Shown here: in pieces, positions 28,201-39,600 of the stretch
How the letters are laid out: every line of letters begins with the position of its first letter
Position numbering within the stretch: position 1 is the first letter of the stretch
Source: Trochalopteron elliotii
Lineage: Eukaryota; Chordata; Aves; Passeriformes; Leiothrichidae
Length of the DNA: 64,000 nt
Direction: 5' to 3'
Assembly: GCA_024734555.1 (NCBI GenBank)
Contig: JANPWX010000080.1
Location: forward strand, 830,263-894,262
Notes under the pieces: generated by a model
Seen by the model: only the letters and a program-made list of their open reading frames with translations
What the model was told of the DNA's origin: nothing
Database searches by the model: none
Translations under genes and position numbers: made by a program

Positions 28201-28755
28201 TATAGAACTCATAGTTCTTCCCCTCCCCCAGTTAAAAATTAATGTATAGTATTTTTAATAAATGGAGCAATCCAGATTGCACTTAACATATAATGGATCC
28301 TTAATGGATTTTAACGCCCTCTGCTATAATTCATAAGTTTAGCCATATAGTACAAGTACTATCCAAACAGGAAATTTGTTCAAAATTAGCAGTTCCTTCC
28401 CAAAGCTTGCAGGAAAGGCTACATACCTGAGGAAAAATGGACTGACAGTACAAAAAAGGTGGTTGGTTTGTGTTAGTCTGAAGGAAATTTTTTGCAGATG
28501 CTGCAGTTAAAAAAATGTTTCAATGGTTTGTTGCCTACTGAAACTTCATGCCATTAGTATTCATAAATACATATAAGGGATCACACTGGGGATATTTAAG
28601 CAGAGATGTTCATCCTCGGCTATCTTATGCAGCCTCTTTCATAATAGAAAATGGTGAAGGGAGTTTTACCAGAATTCTGGAAAGCCATGAAGCAGCAACA
28701 TGAGTGGTTTGCCCCTTTCTCCAGCAGCCACATAGTGGAATCGTAACCCTGAATC
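16032..28755 (-). CDS. EPHX4: EPHX4, epoxide hydrolase 4 (exons 2-7; exon 1 in gap)
   Basis: Alpha/beta-hydrolase of the soluble-type epoxide hydrolase family. Exons: 28755-28670, 25247-25090, 23040-22912, 20841-20738, 19850-19702, 16266-16032. The joined frame gives 286 residues to the stop. Human EPHX4 is 362 residues, so about 76-77 N-terminal residues (signal-anchor/membrane segment) are missing; they fit the single exon expected inside the N gap at 31232-31554. Functional residues are all present: oxyanion motif HGFPEF, nucleophile Asp in GHDWGG, cap tyrosines (SGYYFFFQ, EAYLYVFSQ), acid Asp in GERDAFME and base His in EASHWLQQ. The family opens epoxides through an alkyl-enzyme ester; the physiological substrate of EPHX4 is not well established. 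It lies downstream of BRDT and upstream of BTBD8, as in human. Confidence 0.94.
18325..18505. other. Isolated GC/CpG-rich block in EPHX4 intron 6
   Basis: About 180 bp of CpG-dense sequence surrounded by AT-rich intron. It is open in more than one plus-strand frame, but the predicted peptides are Ala/Pro/Gly/Arg-rich, as expected from composition alone. It could be a minor or alternative promoter, or a fragment of an unrecognised GC-rich repeat. I do not recognise it. Confidence 0.5.
19702..19850 (-). CDS. EPHX4: EPHX4 coding exon 6 (cap domain)
   Basis: 149 nt. Acceptor CTTTTGTAG, donor GTCAGT. Encodes VLKSLFTSQATGIGRKG, then TAEDIEAYLYVFSQPGAL and PINHYRTIF. Contains the second cap tyrosine region (EAYLYVFSQ). 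Confidence 0.94.
20738..20841 (-). CDS. EPHX4: EPHX4 coding exon 5 (cap domain)
   Basis: 104 nt. Acceptor TTGTTTCAG, donor GTGAGC. Encodes EYILRHPSQLIKSGYYFFFQ, then MPWFPEFMFTLNDFK. It includes one of the cap-domain tyrosine regions that activates the epoxide oxygen. Confidence 0.94.
22912..23040 (-). CDS. EPHX4: EPHX4 coding exon 4 (nucleophile elbow)
   Basis: 129 nt. Acceptor TATGTGGTAG, donor GTAAGT. Encodes YNKCVLIGHDWGGMIAWL, then AICYPEMVTKLIVVNFPHP. The Asp of GHDWGG is the catalytic nucleophile. Confidence 0.95.
25090..25247 (-). CDS. EPHX4: EPHX4 coding exon 3
   Basis: 158 nt. Acceptor TTTGTCAG, donor GTGCGT (less usual). Encodes YSWRHQLREFKSEYRVVALD, then LRGYGETDAP and NYKLDCLIADIKDILESL. 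Core-fold strands leading up to the nucleophile elbow. Confidence 0.94.
26581..26598. repeat. (ATAA)n microsatellite
   Basis: Four and a half uninterrupted ATAA units in EPHX4 intron 2. Confidence 0.85.
28670..28755 (-). CDS. EPHX4: EPHX4 coding exon 2
   Basis: 86 nt. Acceptor CTTATTTTAG, donor GTAAAA. Encodes DSGLRFHYVAAGERGKP, then LMLLLHGFPEF, with Trp split over the junction. HGFP is the oxyanion-hole motif of epoxide hydrolases. Phase 0 at the start matches the human boundary after exon 1. Confidence 0.94.
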
Positions 28756-30110
28756 CTAAAATAAGAGAAAAAGAAGTGTGTTTATTGCTGCATAGAACTG
28801 CTATTTTGGGATTTGAGAATGATGATGGTTTCAGACCATGTTCTAAGAAACAAAATATTGCACCTAAAACCCCATCAAATTATCAGTTTTGAAGCTGAAG
28901 CCTTCTGTACTTCTGAGATCAGGTACCTGCTACACCCTGGCAGTGCTGAGTATCCCACACCCTGCACAGCCACCACAGGTTCTTCCAGGATGGTCCATCC
29001 CCAGTCCCTGCCAGGCTGTGTGCCCGTGGGCCAGCCCAGCCCTGAGCACTGCCTGGCACAGCCACTGGGAGATGCAGGATATTGTCACAACAAGCACACA
29101 GCTTCCACACAGACACCAGTCATGTGCTTCACAGAAAGATTTTAAACTGCAGTATACTTTAAATGCACTCCCAATCTTTCAGTTAGCTGGTAAGATTATG
29201 CAGCTATTTAAAACCAGCACATTGCATTCTGGCACAATAAAGGACCACGTGGATTCTTAACAACCAAAAGCAATCAAAATTAAGTAACTAGAAAGCAAGA
29301 CATTGTTGCTAGTTTTTATCATTCCAGGTTTCAGACTCACTTCAGAAAATTAAGCTTTGATGTTGTAATCTTCTTTCTGCCTTGTCAATAGTCAGTTTCT
29401 GATGCATCTTTTAAGAAAATGGGTCTTATGAGAATTACAAGCAGGCAGAAGTAGAAGCATCTTCTTCATATTGTAGAAGATGATCACTGGAATGCCATTG
29501 AATGGATGTACACAAGCTTACACTGACTGAAGGTCAAATCCAGTAGAATTTAAACAAATTGTGATTATGACCTAGAGGTTTTACTGAATTCTGACCCAGA
29601 AGTGGATACAGAAGTGGGGAGTTAGCTCACAAAATACTGTTTAGAAGCCATGTGAAAGAAACTACAGGAAGAACAGTTGTACAGCTCCTGAACAAATGTC
29701 TCTGCTATTTCAAAAAAGAAAGAAAGTCAGTCCCTTGGCTGCACCTCAAGAGCTAATATCAGGGCAAGGATCACAAATACATACAAAAAGGGTTTTCTTG
29801 CCAAAGATGCTTCAAATGCTCTGAGATATCTTGACACTCATAAGTCACTAATGAGCAGCAAACCCATTAATTTATAATCTCATTCTTGAAAGGGCTCTGA
29901 AGACGGAACTATTTGGATTTTTTATGCTTGCTCTGGATATAATAGGGACTTTTTCTCAGTTTTGCTCCTAATTACACTGATACTTCACCTCTGGAATGCC
30001 AATGAACTTGAAGTCCCTAGAGGTAAAAGTAAATTCCTAGTAAATTTTGGGGCCATTACATCATCTGTATCATTCTCCAGAGTCACTCTGCCTTTGATCC
30101 TTTTATAATT

Positions 30111-30152
30111 TTTTATTATAAAATTATATTTAAATATAATTTTATAATAAAA
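30111..30152. repeat. 42-bp perfect AT palindrome
   Basis: Two 21-nt arms (30111-30131 and 30132-30152) that are exact reverse complements with no spacer, composed only of A and T. It can in principle extrude as a cruciform. It lies in EPHX4 intron 1 and is followed directly by a second hairpin. Confidence 0.9.
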
Positions 30153-30153
30153 C

Positions 30154-30183
30154 ATAAAATCTATTTAATAAAATAGATTTTAT
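30154..30183. repeat. 13-bp inverted repeat with 4-nt loop
   Basis: Arms ATAAAATCTATTT and AAATAGATTTTAT around AATA, one base after the 42-bp palindrome. Confidence 0.9.
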
Positions 30184-31119
30184 TTTATATAAAAAGCAGA
30201 AGTTTCTTAGTCTCCTTCCACAGTTTCTCATTTAGTGAGTAATGGGTAAGCCTTCCTCCATGCTGCTTCTTTCAGTCAGCATCCTCTTGGGATTTACCCT
30301 CCATGTTTTTTTATTTTAATCTATTTGTTGCTTTTAAGGAACTTCCCCTTACTCCTGAAAATTTCATCCCCACTTTTACAGCAGCAGTTTAAATATCACA
30401 TGGCCCAAACTAAGCCCATCCTTGACTTTTTCAGTTGCAGCTGTTCCCTTTTTTTCACCCCCCAGAACAGACACAGGATGTTGCCACCTGTTCCAGCACT
30501 GACTGTTTTATTGAAATCTGAAGGATTTGTAGGATATATGTGTTTGGGAAGTAATCCATTAGCCTGCTGTTACCCAACAGCAAGAGTGTCTTATTTCCTG
30601 AAACGAGTGATCAGCTGTCATATTGACAGCAATTCGATTTGCCCCCAAATGCTCTTCCATTGCTGTCATACCCCTCTCACTTCCCCAGCAGCCTGTTCAT
30701 TTACTGCTTTGTGCTACAGGAAAAAAAGAACATGTCATATGAGTGAAAAAGCCCACACATGCCTCCTAATGATGTTAGCAAAAGAAAACAAGCAAATCAT
30801 GACAAACTGAGGCTCACTAATTTATATTAGTACTGCCTGGCACAAAAACATTGCACAGAACGCTGGGAACAGAGATCTTTGTGCTTATTTTATGAAAAAT
30901 AGCACTTGACAAAACTTGCTGTGCATTCTCTGCTCACCTATAACTGCAAAAGAGCCCTAGCTAATACAACTTCATTTAGAGCATTCAGTAAAGGAGCAAA
31001 TCACAGGTAGAGACCTGAGACAAGTACAGAAATTGACTGGTGGCTTAAACTGTACAACCCGAGGGACAGCAATTAGCTTCTTGCTTCTACGTTTTCCTTG
31101 TAACGGTGATGCACGAACG

Positions 31120-31760
31120 AGTTCTCTGGTGCAACTGGGCAAATCGTAAACAGCCAAGAGAGCAGAGGCGGTGCGGGGAGCGCTGGACTGCGGGAGACCC
31201 GGGGCCGGTGAGCCCCTCACCGCCCACCCAGNNNNNNNNNNNNNNNNNNNNNNNNNNNNNNNNNNNNNNNNNNNNNNNNNNNNNNNNNNNNNNNNNNNNN
31301 NNNNNNNNNNNNNNNNNNNNNNNNNNNNNNNNNNNNNNNNNNNNNNNNNNNNNNNNNNNNNNNNNNNNNNNNNNNNNNNNNNNNNNNNNNNNNNNNNNNN
31401 NNNNNNNNNNNNNNNNNNNNNNNNNNNNNNNNNNNNNNNNNNNNNNNNNNNNNNNNNNNNNNNNNNNNNNNNNNNNNNNNNNNNNNNNNNNNNNNNNNNN
31501 NNNNNNNNNNNNNNNNNNNNNNNNNNNNNNNNNNNNNNNNNNNNNNNNNNNNNNTGGGGCGGCGGGGCGCGGCCGTGTCACCTGCGCGCTCCGGCAGAGC
31601 CAGCAGACACATCGGAAGGCGCTGGGGATGTCATTGGGAGCAATGCGCCCGCGGCCGCAGGGCCGTGCCCGCCGCCGTGCCTGCCCCAGGCCCCGGCAGC
31701 GACCGCGCTGCGCGCTCCGAGCGCGCCCTTGAGCGCCCTTACCTTGCTGCCGTGCCCAGG
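31120..31760. promoter_or_regulatory. CpG island / probable EPHX4 promoter and first exon
   Basis: GC- and CpG-dense sequence flanks the N gap on both sides, at the position expected for EPHX4 exon 1 (upstream of exon 2 on the minus strand). Promoter function is inferred from composition and position. A donor-like site (GGCAGCAAG then GTAAGGG) on the minus strand at 31742 may mark an additional upstream exon. Confidence 0.65.
31232..31554. other. Assembly gap (323 N), probably hiding EPHX4 exon 1
   Basis: Run of N within the CpG island. The missing N-terminal part of EPHX4 (about 77 codons, 231 nt in the human protein) fits within this length. Neither flank shows the expected exon-1 end or start, so the whole exon is probably inside. 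Confidence 0.9.
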
Positions 31761-34700
31761 GTGGATAACTAGCGGCATGGATGGGGCTGTGTGCTCGCAA
31801 CGTAGTGGTTTTCAAGACTGCATTCTTTCACTGCCGCTTCACTATTACCCATTTAAAGGTGATTTTGTAAATGTATTTACAATTTTAGTTATTATATGCT
31901 CTTACTAGTGAATATTTCTTAAAAAGAGAAATCGCCTAAACTTAACTTAGTCTGTATCGATATCTCAACTCCTGAGGGCTGATAGAGGCTGAACAATTCC
32001 CTGCCTGCCCGTTAGTAAATCACCACAAACATACACCAAGGAGTCACTGTCTCATACAATGCCACAGACGCCAGGGTAAGAAGAAAATCTCAGTCTGTCT
32101 CCTATTAACCTACTGATATGCAGGGTAAAGGGTAATTTAAAACTAGAATGGCTCACATAATCCAAAACTGTAAGTAGGTACAAGTGTAACTATATGAAGC
32201 AATTGATTTTACAGGTTGTAAAAGTGCATTATAAGAAATTAGTTATATAGCTCTAGAAGATAACAAAATGCAGACATGGTATTTGCTGGCCACAAGAAAG
32301 GTATAGTTGAGCTTGCATGTCAAATCCTGATCTAACTCACTGTATGGCCTGCTCACCTTCTCTCCTAGATCCTTTGCTTCTCAGACTAGAAGATATGGGC
32401 AGGTTCAAGACTTTTGGAGGCCACATGAGTCACAGCTCGTATGTAGGCCTACGTGCAGCTTCTTGCCATTTGAAGAGAGCAGGGTTGCCAAATTTTATGA
32501 ATGTAATGAAAAACAAAATTTGTTCTTGGTCCAGATGAGTCTGTGGGGTTAGAATTCAAGAAATATTTATTCCAGGAAATATTTTTGCTCTGTCCAGCAG
32601 TGCAGGTAGAAGCTGGTACAAAGATACCTTCCATCTGTTAACTCTAAGATATGTAATTCAATGAGCTAGTTTTTAAAAAATTGGATAAGCATGTATGCAA
32701 ACAGAATATAATTTTTCACTATGCATCTACAGCTTGTAGATGACTTTTGTCTGTAACATACCAAATGCTTTCTCCTACTTGTTCTAAATTCAGACTTACA
32801 AATATAGACACTGATGCTGAATCCTGGGCCCATTGAAGGCAGTGACAGAATTAATGCTGGTTTCAACAAGGTCAAAATTTTTCCTTTTTTAGAAAAATGA
32901 AATAAAATGAACTAATGCAGCAGAAAGGAATGTTATAAAGAATGGCCTGTTACTGCATTTTTATGAATTTAAAAGTTTAAACAAGTTACAACCCTAATAT
33001 GAATTTATATTCTATTACTAAAAATAACATTTTCAGTAGCTATAAGAAGCTCCCAAGCTTCCTGTTATCAATAACACAAATTAAATACCAGCAACTTACA
33101 TCAGCTGCCAATGCTGAATACACTATTCATGATCCCTGCTCCATGTCTGAACACAAGCCTTACAAACTTAAGGTCAGGAGATTTATCAGTCTGCTGGGGA
33201 AAAAGGTGCAGGGCTGTTTATGGCTCCCTCATTCTCTTGGGCAAGAAGAGAAGGAACATCAGATGCAGATGATTCAGTTCAGAGCCCGACCTCTGCAGAC
33301 TCCAGTAGGATTACATGAATCATGCCTACGAGCCTGAGCCTTCCCTTCGTGCTCAGATTACTCACACCGCCAACCCTAGCATTAGCATACAGCTAATTTC
33401 TTATGCATCAGACTTAGTGCTAATGACCTTTCTGGTAGGGAAGAAGCCTTTGCAACTTCTCAATATCAGACTAAGCAGCAGCAGAATTTTCCCTGAAGTG
33501 CATCTCAGTAAACCAGTGACCCAGTTAGATAAATTAGGAAGTTTGGCAGGAGCAAAACAACCAATGCTGTTGTTTATATCATGGTAGCCATCAAATTTCT
33601 TAATAAACCAGTAATCACAATTAATTACCAGAAAACATCCCCTAAGAAAAACTGGAAAGCACATTTGAAATCCTGAAACTGACCACAAGCTTTCACTTGC
33701 CTTCAAAGAAAGGGTGATGAAAGAATTTAGCCACAGCAATCACAGAATTCCCATAGTCATCTAGAATACAAGAAGGAATAAAGATGGAACCATGATGTGC
33801 CTTATACAAAGGTGTTTGGCCAAGCCATGCAGTACTTGTACAAAGAAAGAAGGCGAGCAAGTTTTTTTTTCACAAAAATAGAATCAACTCTGTTTTATTT
33901 TATTTATCACTAACTACCTAAATAGTTATGTCTAACTTCTAAATTATACAAACCTTTTGGCAATAGAGTTTGGCTATGCCATCTTCAGGTAGTGGATATG
34001 GATCTGGTGTCAGAGCTGCTAAGAAGGTATTGCTGGTGATCTAGCAGTTCTGAGCAGTGTTTGCACAATTAAATTGCTGCACACCCTAATGCAGGATCTC
34101 TGGGCACCTCAACCTGGGCTGCCTTAGCTGTGCTGTTTTCCAGGGAAGCTGTAGAATTCCTCTGTTATTGAGGAACACTTTGTACTCTAGGACCACACTG
34201 TCCACATATGTGTGGCAAACCTGTTTGCACAAGGCAAATACCTTCCATACATTTTCCAGGATTTTGCAAAAGAAAGCTTAGAATCTTCTATATGTCATAA
34301 GAAGAAGAAAAATTAAGAGCCCCGACAATTATTTTTTTCTTCTTTATATTTTGATTTTCTCACTTCAGCTTAAATTATTGTTCCAATGGGTGCCAAGCCA
34401 AACAAACCCCAGGGCAGATGGTCTTACGTGCTTTGACAGTGTGCTTTGCCCTCCATAAGGTGCCATCTGCCTGTTTATCTTTTGTCAGCTCAACTAATCC
34501 TGGTTCTCTGAGAGACAAAAGAGGACAACTTTGCACATCACTGATTTTGCCCCTACAGCCTGACCAACTATAGTTGATAGTAAGAAATTTACCATTTATT
34601 AGTGACAGAGGAACTTCTTAAGCTAATATCTTACCTTTCATTTCTATGTAGAGACAATCTACTAGCATAGACACAAGCATGCAAGTGACACATTAAAGCA

Positions 34701-36168
34701 GCTGTTTTCACAAATGATAAAGGTAAATGAATGGTGCAACAGAACTTAGTACACCTTTTAACTGATAGGTAGCTAACAGTTTATTTAAGCAGCTTGTTGT
34801 CTGCAGGGGGCATCTACCCCAGTGGTATTTCTGCATCTTTGAGTGTGTTCATGGCTTTGGGAAAAGAGGCCTTAGAGGCTTGTTAATCACTTTTGGAGGC
34901 CATCTCCCTTACCTCTGGATTCAGCCTTCTGTCTGGAGGCAGGAACTGATTATCCTCTCCAAGTGACTTGGAGGTTGCAAATAAAGGGTTTATCAGATTA
35001 GCATTAGCAGCACTGACATTGTGTCTTTAAGCTGTCATGACAGTACAGAGTCATGGAAGCTGGAATTAATTTTTGAAGGGACAGAAGTACCAGTCCATAC
35101 CAGCAATGCCCATACAACTGTATCCAATGGATGGAATGCTCAGAAGGAATTCTTGCCCTTCCTTCTGTCACCTCCTATTTCCAAAGCAAGAGCTCTTGTG
35201 CTTGCATTAACCCAGAGAGAAAATATATCCAAGTGACAGCAGGGTAGAGAGAGTCCTCCATGTGAGCTGCAGTATTTTATTGCAGGACAAATAGCCCTTA
35301 ACAATGTAGAAAGTACAAATGAAGGCAGGTCACTTTTGATGTGGATATGAAAGACATCCTAACAGCACCACTTTACATTGCAACCCATCTTTCATCCCAA
35401 ATCCCTGTCCTAGCCAAGTCCTCACCACAACTGGCAGTGTTCCCTTCACTTTTCATCCAGGAACTTGACAAATCGAAGTTCTCTGTAGGGAGAGAGTTTT
35501 GAGTGGGAGGCTCAATGACATCAGTAGTCTCCAAAGTGGAGTGTGGAAAGAAAATATTCAATACAATTTTTTAAATGACAAAATAATAAATAAGCAGGGT
35601 TAAAAATAAAACCAGAGATTAAAAATATCATAATGTAATATAAAAGATATACTAGTACAGTGGAATATTTTATATAATTTATAAATTAGTAAACATACAA
35701 GTCTTGGAGTCCATGCTTAAAATATTTGAATGATGGGGGTACATTCTCCAAAAAGGGTTTGGAGACTACTGAACTAGATTGTCTGATGGAGTATGAAATT
35801 CCACCCAGAATTTCTGTAATACACATTGTGTTTTGGTGTTCATTCCATAAAACAATGTTTTATTACTCCCATATTAATTTCCCATAGCTGTATATAATCA
35901 ACAAGAACATGTGGTTTTTACATTCCAGTTTATACCTCAGACAATTTTTCAACATTAATAATATCTTGCATCAATCAGAAAATCTTTCAAACTGGAGCCA
36001 GTTTGCCATAGTTTTTTCTTGAGAAGAACCAGAACTATATGGCAAACATGTTTGCACCTTTAGCTAAATGTTATGTTAACATAAAATTCATTAAACACAT
36101 CTGGACCTTAAAAGACATGCAAGTACATAAGATTTACTGCTGAAATTATGGAGTTAATGGAAGCCTTT
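31761..36168. other. Intergenic region between BRDT and EPHX4
   Basis: About 4.4 kb, AT-rich, with no exon-like frame or recognisable transposon. The right part may include the distal BRDT 3'UTR. Confidence 0.5.
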
Positions 36169-36174
36169 TTTATT
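36169..36174 (-). terminator. Candidate BRDT polyadenylation signal (AATAAA)
   Basis: Canonical hexamer on the minus strand about 0.4 kb downstream of the BRDT stop. Another occurs near 35870. Not supported by transcripts. Confidence 0.3.
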
Positions 36175-36241
36175 ATTACAAGTAATGCTACACAATCCTT
36201 AGACAGCACCACTTTTAGAGAGATCTTTTTTCACAACCCAG

Positions 36242-36306
36242 ATTTTGTGCAGGTGTGTCACAGTAAAGTACAGGTAAATTTTGTGCAGGTAAAATCACAG
36301 TAAAGT
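36242..36306. repeat. Imperfect short tandem duplication
   Basis: Two copies of a unit starting ATTTTGTGCAGGT and ending TCACAGTAAAGT, spaced about 36 bp apart (36242 and 36278), with small differences in the middle. It lies in the presumed BRDT 3'UTR or downstream flank. Confidence 0.7.
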
Positions 36307-36575
36307 GATTTTTTTAAAGCCATATATACACAACAGACAAAACTGTAATCAAATGAACAACTCCATTCCACTGTGTAGCAGACTAGATTACATGTTATAA
36401 ACAAGAAGTGAAAAGAAATAAATCTTGTGACACTTCAGGTATTAATGAGCAAACTTTTAATACAAAGCATTTTAGAGAAGATCTTTAAAGTGGTCTTAAC
36501 ATTTAAGATCCTAACTAGTACAAAAATGTGCTGCTTGTAGTAGTTTGAAGTTAAATTCTATACAAACTACTGCTT

Positions 36576-36644
36576 TCACTCAAGGTATTCTTCGAAAGAT
36601 GCCATAATATCTCTCTGCAGATTCACATCAATTATCCAAGCTGT
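36576..36644 (-). CDS. BRDT: BRDT coding exon 19 (C-terminal motif, stop)
   Basis: 69 nt including [23 protein letters not shown] then LE. This corresponds to the C-terminal motif of BRD4/BRDT that contacts P-TEFb. Acceptor TTTCTTGCAG. Confidence 0.92.
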   Translation of the reverse strand, partial: TAWIIDVNLQRDIMASFEEYLE

Positions 36645-39600
36645 CTGCAAGAAAGCAAACAAGTGTCTTTTCAGAGCAGTCAGACATTAATAAATACTAT
36701 GCAGGTCAAATACTTAATGATTTCAGAGAAAACTATAAAGCATCTTCTCAAAAAATGTATGTCTTCTCTGTTATGACAAGTTTGAGTGTGCATGTTGTTG
36801 AAGCCCTCAGAAAAGAGGTGAAGGATGAAAGCTTCACTTGAACTTATCTGAATCCAGCATGGTCTCACACTGGTACATTCCACTGGAACAACACTACGAA
36901 TTTTTAAAAAATGTTTAATCTAAAAAAGGTAGCAATTAAAAACCATTAATTACTGTCACCAATAAACCCAGTTAGCTTTAAAAAGGAACAGGCCTGGTAT
37001 TTCACACCAGAACAGTATGACTAGCACTTTTGTTGACATGGAACACATTAAGGAGGATGGACAGCTTGCAACATTCAAGGTGTGAAATTACTTAGAGGGC
37101 AGGGACTCCTCTTCAGAATTTTATTTTACCACACAATTATTCTAAGCTTATGGGAGTAGTAGGACCAATCAGGTAGCTTTTCATATGATGTCACTTGAAG
37201 ACATACTTTGAGTTTCCTATTGCATTTTCTGGACTAACTCTTCAGGTAGTTGTGTTGTTTTCAATCATTCAGATCCTTTGAAATAAGGACCTGATGTAAT
37301 TGTATATTCTCCAGTAAAGTGGAAAGAAAATCATGTAGCAAGAGTCAGAAACTTACTGCTTCCTTCCTCCTGCGTTCTTGTTCCATTTTTCTAGCCAAGT
37401 TACGGTCCTGATCAAGGGTGTGTTGTTGAGCTTCAGGCAGTTTATTCTTATGCATTTCTTTTTCAAGCTCACAGTCTGTTGCTGCCATGGCATCCAGTCC
37501 TGTGCTTTCATGGCCCCTTTAAAGACAGGAGAAGAAATCAGTATAGGATAAAAGCTTTTTTTTTTTCATAACAAAAATGATAGAATTCTGCAAATAATTT
37601 AAATCAGTGCCTTGCACTTGAAGTGTGGTTCTCTTTCACACTGTTTCATAGTGATTTCACTTCACAAGAGTTATGTGCACACAATTGTTGGGCTGTAGCA
37701 GATCCATGTTTCCTGTGTCCCATTTCTAACCTGTATACGTGTGGGATTTATAGATATGCTGCACAAAATTTACATACACTTGCTTTGAAATTCTTTATTT
37801 TCTGTTACTTTCTTGGCCTGTGGTGTTATTCTTCTGCCTTCTTCCTCTTCAATTAGTTATTTGAGGCAGATTTCACTAACTTCTGAACCAAGAGTATACT
37901 CTTAAGTCTTTCAAATGTTCTGATTATTAAAATAAAACAATTCAAACAGTTGAATTTTTTTAATACAACCAGCAATGGGCAAGTGAAGGATAATTTAGGA
38001 AACAGCTCAGATTTATCTTTTACAGGGTGAAACAGGCAAGGAAAAAACTGCAGACTCCTGGAGAGGGAAAAATTGCAAACTGAGTTTCCAAAATGTGGCA
38101 AACAAACTCCAGGATATTACTGCAATGCAGAAATTAGTAGCAGTCACTTATCCCACTCAGTGTGACCACAGACCTCAGGGCACCGCCTGAAGCAGGAGCT
38201 GCAAACAACTAGGGAAGAACACTACAGCAGGGGCTTATTGAAGGTGCTTTTCTACAGCAATGCAAAGAATTTAGCTGTGTGAAGTGGTGCATGCTGTATA
38301 GCTGTGTTAATCCCATGCTCTGAAAGACTAGACTATCCTGTATCCCCTTAGGAGAGCACTAAGATGAGCACATTCCTGGCTACAGGTACAGGAAAATAGG
38401 ACAAATGTGAACTCTGGTCATGAGTGCTCCAATGGACCAAAACTCCTCACCTTAGTACCCCAAAAAACCCCAAATTCTCCTGCATCAACCCCTGCCCCCC
38501 CCAACAAACAAACAAACAAGCAAACCACTCCCCAAACAAACAAACAAACCACCCCCTCAAACAAACAAAAAAAACAACACAACAACAAAAACCAAAAAAA
38601 CCACACATGAAATCCAGAAGCAAACTAAGAGCAACAACAAAGAAATAAATTTGGGAAGTTTGTCTCACCACTGAAATAATACTGATTTGAAGAGGAAAAG
38701 CTTCTTTGTGCATTTTGGATGTGCAGTTTTGCTTAGCATGGTACAGGTCCCCAGTTTCACCTGACATGTGGCAATTACCTAATCCAAAGCCCTTATTCCT
38801 GAATAACTAAGCCCCTCAGTACCATACAGGCAAAAACCAGAGTAACACTTACACAGAAGTGGTTACAAACTTTTTGTTTTCTTGTGGAAGATTTTGCAGC
38901 TCCCTCTCAGCTTGCACAAGAGCCCTTTTTGACTCCTGCACTTGCCCACTCCTCTTTAATACTGCATCCCTGAACTGATTGAAGCTCTCAGCAGATGCTT
39001 TTATCGGAGCTGGAAGCTTCATTGCTTTACACAGGCTGACCCAGGAATCTACAGTCTTCAATTCTGTATCCTGAAGTTATTAGGAAAAGGAAAACACAGA
39101 AGAGGAAAAAATACTCTGCAATCACATTGCCTACTTGGCTTTTACATTAGCACAATGTTGTTTGACTGGGCCTGTTGGAAATATCTACACCAAAATATCC
39201 AAAATATGCAGGATTTTAGTGCACATACAGCAATCTGAGCAGATTTTGATGTGCTTTCTCATCAACATTGTGAGTCTTTGGCAATATGCCAATAACCATT
39301 GCCATTTGTGGCTATTCTGACCATTTAAGTCTCCACTTTTTCTTTTCAGAAAACACGAATTCACAAGGCTGACTTTACGCAAGGTCCATTGACAAGGTTT
39401 AATACAGAGAACATCCATCTAATTTCTGTATACAATCCTTACACAACAATAGTTTAATATTAGGCTTGTGGGTTTTGTTTGTTCCCCAGTGGCATTTTCT
39501 TCACAGCATGAACCAGAATAAAACCAGTGCTCTTAAGAAATCCTGCTTCCAGTAGAAGCATGTGCTTATGAAGGAAATACATATTTTTGGAATTGAATTC

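Larger units (their letters stand above)
25248..31231. other. EPHX4 introns 1-2
   Basis: Intron 2 (25248-28669) and the visible part of intron 1 (28756-31231). They contain an (ATAA)n microsatellite at 26581-26598, a GC-richer segment at about 28930-29120, and an AT-rich double inverted repeat at 30111-30183. I see no further exon. Confidence 0.6.

Noticed and set aside
28889..29260. 123-codon plus-strand frame near EPHX4 exon 2
   Set aside because: Composition-driven open frame in a GC-rich intronic patch, antisense to EPHX4, with no family resemblance.
31087..31908. Long open frames crossing the second N gap
   Set aside because: Same artefact in a GC-rich island. No family similarity on either side of the gap.
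38407..38767. Open frames rich in Lys/Thr/Gln or Phe/Cys/Val
   Set aside because: They are translations of a CAAA-type low-complexity tract within a BRDT intron.
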